Source of the DNA: GCA-2731375 sp047518225
Lineage (GTDB): Bacteria; Pseudomonadota; Alphaproteobacteria; GCA-2731375
DNA length: 9,089 bases
Reading direction: 5' to 3'
Assembly: GCA_047518225.1 (NCBI GenBank)
Contig: JAKZRK010000055.1
Coordinates: forward strand, 1-9,089
Shown here: positions 6,763-9,089 of the stretch, in pieces
Position numbering within the stretch: position 1 is the stretch's first letter
Layout: every line of letters starts with the position of its first letter
Program-made: the position numbers and the translations under genes
Notes under the pieces: model-generated
What the model was told of the DNA's origin: nothing
What the model saw: only the letters and a program-made list of their open reading frames with translations
Databases searched by the model: none

Positions 6763-6821
6763 ATCAAATGATCCACAATAGCCCGGAAACACTCTAGCCG
6801 GCGCAGCGCCAATAGAAACAT

Positions 6822-7343
6822 CTAACGGGCGCCGGCCGCGCGCAGTCTGGCGGCGATTTTCGAGGCGTTTTGTGATTCTGCCCGCTGTAACGCGGTAACG
6901 CCGCGATTATCTGCAGCATTCACATCCGCCGTGGCGGCAATCAACGCTGCAACGACCTTTTCGTGGCCGTTCCAGGCGGCGCGGATCAACGGCGTCACGC
7001 CCTCGTCATCCCTAACATCGACCATGGCTTCCTCGCGCAGCAATGTTTCGGCGATTTCAGCGTAACCATTAATCGCCGCCCAGGACAATGCCGTTCGGCC
7101 CCGATTATCGGCGACATCGATCTCTACCCCGGTATCAAGCAGTACCTGGACAATACGATGATGGCCGCGCCAAGCCGCCGTGACAACGGCGGTCCGGCCT
7201 TGGCCATTGGCCACATTGGCATCGATGCCTTCGGCCGCCAGCGCCTGCACCAGGGCCAAATCTCCTTGCGCGGCGGCGGCCTGCAATTCCCGCTCCTTGC
7301 CGCGTCGCAGCATGGGATCGACGGGCGCCATCTGAGCCCGCAT
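6822..7343 (-). CDS. ankyrin-repeat protein or detached C-terminal half of the TonB-like/Sel1 protein
   Basis: This 173-residue frame consists of ankyrin repeats of 33 residues. A degenerate first repeat (about 16-48) is followed by units starting GRTAVVTAAWRGHH (49), GRTALSWAAINGYA (82), GVTPLIRAAWNGHE (115) and a short capping unit at 148-173. The first ATG (7343) lies 209 bp inside the upstream frame and has no ribosome-binding site. The preceding residues of the upstream frame (QRAHQRAR) run naturally into its start (MRAQMAP) if the frame is corrected. I therefore think it is the C-terminal domain of one longer protein, separated by a frameshift. Ankyrin repeats bind proteins. If it is fused to the anchor it would sit in the periplasm. 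An independent start is not excluded. Confidence 0.7.
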   Translation of the reverse strand: MRAQMAPVDPMLRRGKERELQAAAAQGDLALVQALAAEGIDANVANGQGRTAVVTAAWRGHHRIVQVLLDTGVEIDVADNRGRTALSWAAINGYAEIAETLLREEAMVDVRDDEGVTPLIRAAWNGHEKVVAALIAATADVNAADNRGVTALQRAESQNASKIAARLRAAGAR

Positions 7344-8430
7344 ATCGCGCGCGCTGATGCGCCCGCTGCATTTGCTTGTTGTTTAAATGCTTCGATAGCA
7401 TGGCGTTTGCCCGCACGGCGCCTAGATTACCCATGCTGGCGGCAACATAGTAGAGTGCCTGTGCTTCAATTCTGTCCTCGGGCACACCCAGGCCGGCGAG
7501 ATGCAAGTCGGCCAGGCGCAGCATGGCCGGTACATTGCCCAAACGGGCGGCGAAGCGGAAATTCTCGACCGCTTTTGGCAAATCACGCTGGATCCCCTGG
7601 CCCTCGGCCAGGACGCGGGCCAAATTGTAATAGGCCATGACATAGCCCTGTTCGGCGGCCCGTTTATACCGGTCCAAGGCGCACACGGCGGCGCGCCCAC
7701 GGCGGTCACTATCGGCCTGGACATGGGCCTGGTCTTCGCGGCTGATCCGGGGTTCGAATTGCCGAACGGCGCGCATGGCGGTGGCCGCCGCCGGCGAAAC
7801 GGCCTGATCCAGATACGGCACAATTCGATGAATGGCCCGAGGTCTCGCCGTTGTTTCATCTTTGAAAGGCGGTGGCTTTCGTAAAGATTTGGCCGGGGTC
7901 TTGGCTAAGGCGACGGGTTTGGCTTTGGGGCGCCGTGCGTCGGGCGCGGTTTTGGCCGGGGCCTTGGCTATGGCGATGGGTTTGGCTTTGGGGCGCTGGG
8001 GGTCGGGAGCGGCTTTGGCCGGGGCCTTGGCTATGATGTCGATTTTGGATATCGCCGGAAGGCTGGGTTTCAGGGTCACCGGCGGCATCACCGCGGGTGT
8101 CTCCCGCTTGTCTGTCTGGGGCGGCGCTTTCACGGCTGGATCTTGCGCCGTCGGCGCGGGATCAGGCGGCGGGGGGTCTACTTTGGTAGCCAGACGTTCC
8201 GGCCCGGTCTCCGGTTCGGTCTCCGGCTCTGGCTTAAGTGCCGGCTCCGGACTTTCGAACAACAGATCCACAATAATGGGGAGCCGTGTCTCCGGCAGCA
8301 ATGTCCGCCAAGTCCCGGACACGCCATATAACATTAATGCGTGCAGTGCGGCGGAGCCCAAGACGGCCCAAAACCATTCCCTGAAAAATGACTCTGAGAC
8401 CGGCCCCCCATGGCGATGAATCGGGCTCAT
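7135..8430 (-). CDS. TonB-like-anchored Sel1-repeat protein (frame breaks near 7346)
   Basis: The protein starts MSPIHRHGG. A single membrane segment at residues 21-39 contains GSAALHALML, with Ser26 and His30 matching the S-x3-H signature of TonB/TolA anchors. LPIIVDLLFESPEP and a Pro/Glu-rich then Lys/Ala/Pro-rich spacer (about 60-190) resemble the periplasmic spacer of TonB. No TonB C-terminal domain follows. Instead there are Sel1 repeats: YKRAAEQGYVMAYYNLARVL (from about 255), NFRFAARLGNVPAMLRLADL (from about 290) and a third, partial unit from about 325 to 362. After about residue 362 the frame turns into Arg/Gly-rich noise to a stop at 7135, while the ankyrin frame begins. A genuine product probably continues into that frame. 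The ATGs at 8430 and 8454 both lack a good ribosome-binding site; I prefer 8430. Function unknown. Confidence 0.7.
   Translation of the reverse strand: MSPIHRHGGPVSESFFREWFWAVLGSAALHALMLYGVSGTWRTLLPETRLPIIVDLLFESPEPALKPEPETEPETGPERLATKVDPPPPDPAPTAQDPAVKAPPQTDKRETPAVMPPVTLKPSLPAISKIDIIAKAPAKAAPDPQRPKAKPIAIAKAPAKTAPDARRPKAKPVALAKTPAKSLRKPPPFKDETTARPRAIHRIVPYLDQAVSPAAATAMRAVRQFEPRISREDQAHVQADSDRRGRAAVCALDRYKRAAEQGYVMAYYNLARVLAEGQGIQRDLPKAVENFRFAARLGNVPAMLRLADLHLAGLGVPEDRIEAQALYYVAASMGNLGAVRANAMLSKHLNNKQMQRAHQRARYAGSDGARRSHAATRQGAGIAGRRRARRFGPGAGAGGRRHRCQCGQWPRPDRRCHGGLARPSSYCPGTA
7346..7354 (-). repeat. GC dinucleotide tract at the frame break
   Basis: The minus strand reads CAGCGCGCGCGATATG. 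The Sel1 frame reads CAG-CGC-GCG-CGA-TAT, and the ankyrin frame reads CGC-GAT-ATG. Adding one CG unit would join them as QRARDMRAQM. Gain or loss of a dinucleotide unit by slippage, a sequencing error, or +1 ribosomal shifting would each explain the break. Confidence 0.55.
7903..8028 (-). repeat. two 63-bp tandem repeats in the TonB-like spacer
   Basis: Two consecutive 21-residue units, each starting KAPAK and ending RPKAKP plus four or five small hydrophobic residues, lie in the periplasmic spacer. A third, partial unit KTPAK follows (to about 7888). The DNA repeats too: GGCCGGGGCCTTGGCTATG occurs twice on the plus strand, 63 bp apart. This is a slippage-prone length-variable region. Confidence 0.75.
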
Positions 8431-8507
8431 CACTACTGGACCCGCCACCGCCATCGCGCGTGTAGCGTCGCGCCGAAACCGTTCCCGCTTGCGACGTGGC
8501 GCCCGCC

Positions 8508-8534
8508 AAAATGGTCATTTGACCGCAGACCATT
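8508..8534. promoter_or_regulatory. inverted repeat upstream of the TonB-like gene (possible operator)
   Basis: AAATGGTC (8508-8515) pairs with GACCATTT (8527-8534) around 11 bases. The inner GGTCA-TT-TGACC (8513-8524) is a second, overlapping palindrome. It lies 80-100 bp upstream of the start, where an operator could sit. No T-run follows, so a terminator is unlikely. The rest of 8431-8585 shows nothing clear. Confidence 0.3.
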
Positions 8535-8585
8535 TGCCTATTCACCGCCCTTCATGCCAGCAATTATCTTTGCATCCCGTATATA

Positions 8586-8693
8586 TTAGAGCACATTCAT
8601 AGAAGGGAACCAATCATCGCCGGTGGCAATAAGATCCTTGCTCATCTTGTTGATCCACGGTTGGGCAGCTTGGGCCCATGCCGGGCCTCTAGG
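8586..8693 (-). pseudogene. C-terminal stub of a gene interrupted by the IS element
   Basis: The minus strand reads 35 codons to a TAA at 8586-8588. The product is plausible and Trp-rich: AWAQAAQPWINKMSKDLI, then ATGDDWFPSMNVL at the C-terminus. The frame is closed by TGA (8696-8694) exactly where the insertion-sequence DNA appears to begin. That is what a coding sequence cut by a mobile element should look like. The family is not recognisable. The missing N-terminal part should lie beyond the right end of the element, outside this window. Confidence 0.4.
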
Positions 8694-8765
8694 TCACATA
8701 CCCATAAAGGGGATTCCCAAGGGGATCAATTGGTGATTCAAGTTTCCCATGAAGGGAGATTTGCG

Positions 8766-9089
8766 ATGGCTCGTTTTGATTTGACGGATTTTGAGTGGTC
8801 TGTGATCCAGCCTTTATTGCCGAACAAGCCGCGTGGGGTACCGCGTGTCGATGACCGTTGTGTACTGAATGGCATATTCTGGCGCCTGCGCACGGGGGCG
8901 CCGTGGGCGGATATCCCGTCTCGGTATGGTCCTCACACGACTTGCGTGAACCGCTTTAACCGGTGGCGGAAGGCGGGTGTGTGGGATCATCTTCTGGCCA
9001 GCGTATCAAAGGCTTACGATGGCGACATCCAGATGATTGACTCTTCATCGATCCGTGTTCATCAGCATGCTGCGAACGGTAAAAAAAAG
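8766..9089 (+). CDS. IS5-family transposase, first reading frame (cut by the window end)
   Basis: The visible 108 residues begin MARFDLTDFEWSVIQPLLPN, the typical N-terminus of IS5/IS427 transposases. NGIFWRLRTGAPWADIPSRY (35-54), which matches the DUF4096-type helical region, and NRFNRWRKAGVWDHLL (62-77) follow. MIDSSSIRVHQHAANG carries D92, the first Asp of the DDE catalytic triad; the other two acidic residues lie beyond the window. AGGGAG seven bases before the ATG is a good ribosome-binding site. In IS427-group elements a second frame encodes the rest of the DDE domain and is joined by ribosomal frameshifting, which fits the A8 tract at the window edge. It cannot be seen here whether the element is intact. 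Confidence 0.9.
   Translation, partial: MARFDLTDFEWSVIQPLLPNKPRGVPRVDDRCVLNGIFWRLRTGAPWADIPSRYGPHTTCVNRFNRWRKAGVWDHLLASVSKAYDGDIQMIDSSSIRVHQHAANGKKK
9081..9089 (+). other. A8G slippery sequence, probable transposase frameshift site
   Basis: Eight A residues followed by G encode GKKK just after the first DDE aspartate. This is the place where IS427-group elements change frame to make the full transposase. The downstream frame is outside the window, so the frameshift is inferred. Confidence 0.5.

Larger units (their letters stand above)
6524..6796. mobile_element. MITE-like non-coding element with TA-flanked terminal inverted repeats
   Basis: This element fills most of the 306-bp gap between two convergent genes. 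Its ends are imperfect inverted repeats. The left end reads GAGCGCTTCCGGGCTATT, and the right end, reverse-complemented, reads GAGTGTTTCCGGGCTATT. Matching continues to TCATTTGA (26 of 31 by eye), and each end abuts a TA dinucleotide. A TA target duplication is typical of IS630/Tc1-mariner elements, so a miniature non-autonomous relative is likely. Further inward the halves share GGGTAGGCGCG and GATGTGG-N-ACATC in inverted order, so the element is a palindromic pair of one about 125-bp unit. It encodes no convincing protein. Its hairpins could also end transcription from both sides. The assignment to IS630 is inference. Confidence 0.65.
8689..9089 (+). mobile_element. IS5-family (IS427-like) insertion sequence, left part only
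   Basis: The transposase at 8766 defines it. The left boundary is uncertain. CTAG at 8689-8692, a target some IS5-family members duplicate, is followed by CACATACCCATAAAGGGG and GATTCCCAAGGGGATCAA, which look like a terminal region. The GC content is lower than in the neighbouring genes. The right end, including its terminal repeat, is beyond the window, so neither inverted repeats nor a target duplication can be confirmed. Confidence 0.6.

Noticed and set aside
6516..6821. CRISPR or tRNA-like structure between the convergent genes
   Set aside because: There are only two inverted units, not regularly spaced direct repeats, and no cloverleaf or CCA end can be drawn.
7832..8419. 195-codon Gly/Ser/Ala-rich open frame on the plus strand
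   Set aside because: It is the complement of the Pro/Lys-rich spacer of the TonB-like gene. The low-complexity composition is explained by that repeat.
8234..8545. 103-codon GTG-started frame overlapping the TonB-like N-terminus
   Set aside because: The competing frame carries a convincing membrane anchor and spacer, and this one has only Gly/Ser-rich residues. A second frameshift at the N-terminus cannot be excluded.

Overview
The window looks like chromosomal DNA of a GC-rich alphaproteobacterium, possibly a Rhodospirillales-type organism. The clues are the GC-rich third codon positions, a short proteobacterial NAD kinase, alphaproteobacterial-looking enzyme families and an IS5-family (IS427-like) transposase. 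This placement is inferred from sequence character only. No rRNA, tRNA or CRISPR array was seen.

Layout. Positions 1-296 are nearly gene-free and hold at most two doubtful micro-ORFs. From 297 to 5896 runs a compact minus-strand series, transcribed from right to left: NAD kinase (nadK), an M81/MlrC-like metallopeptidase, a threonine-synthase-like PLP enzyme, an AstE/AspA-type zinc deacylase, and an AbrB-family membrane protein. The last four are packed like one translational unit: a 4-nt gap, an ATGA overlap, and a short overlap with a probable TTG start. NadK lies 31 bp upstream and may share the transcript. A divergent promoter region (5897-6044) separates nadK from a plus-strand gene for a small exported protein of unknown function (6045-6515).

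Positions 6516-6821 contain no gene but hold a remarkable 273-bp non-coding element. It has terminal inverted repeats abutting TA dinucleotides, and inside are two large hairpins. The two halves are inverted, diverged copies of one unit. Both arms of each hairpin stem have changed together while the pairing is kept. It looks like a MITE and sits between two convergent genes.

From 8430 down to 6822 (minus strand) lies a broken or frameshifted gene. It encodes a TonB-like inner-membrane anchor with the S-x3-H signature, a Pro/Lys-rich periplasmic spacer with tandem repeats, Sel1 repeats and, in another frame, ankyrin repeats. The frame break coincides with a GC dinucleotide tract at 7346-7354.

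The right edge (about 8689-9089) is the start of an IS5-family element, cut by the window end at an A8 slippery tract. Immediately to its left is what appears to be the C-terminal stub of a gene destroyed by the insertion (8586-8693).

How the genes may work together. The M81 amidohydrolase-like protein, the PLP lyase and the deacylase could form a degradation route for a modified amino acid or small peptide, with the AbrB protein as its transporter. This is a hypothesis from co-location and enzyme class. The housekeeping NAD kinase is probably only a neighbour.
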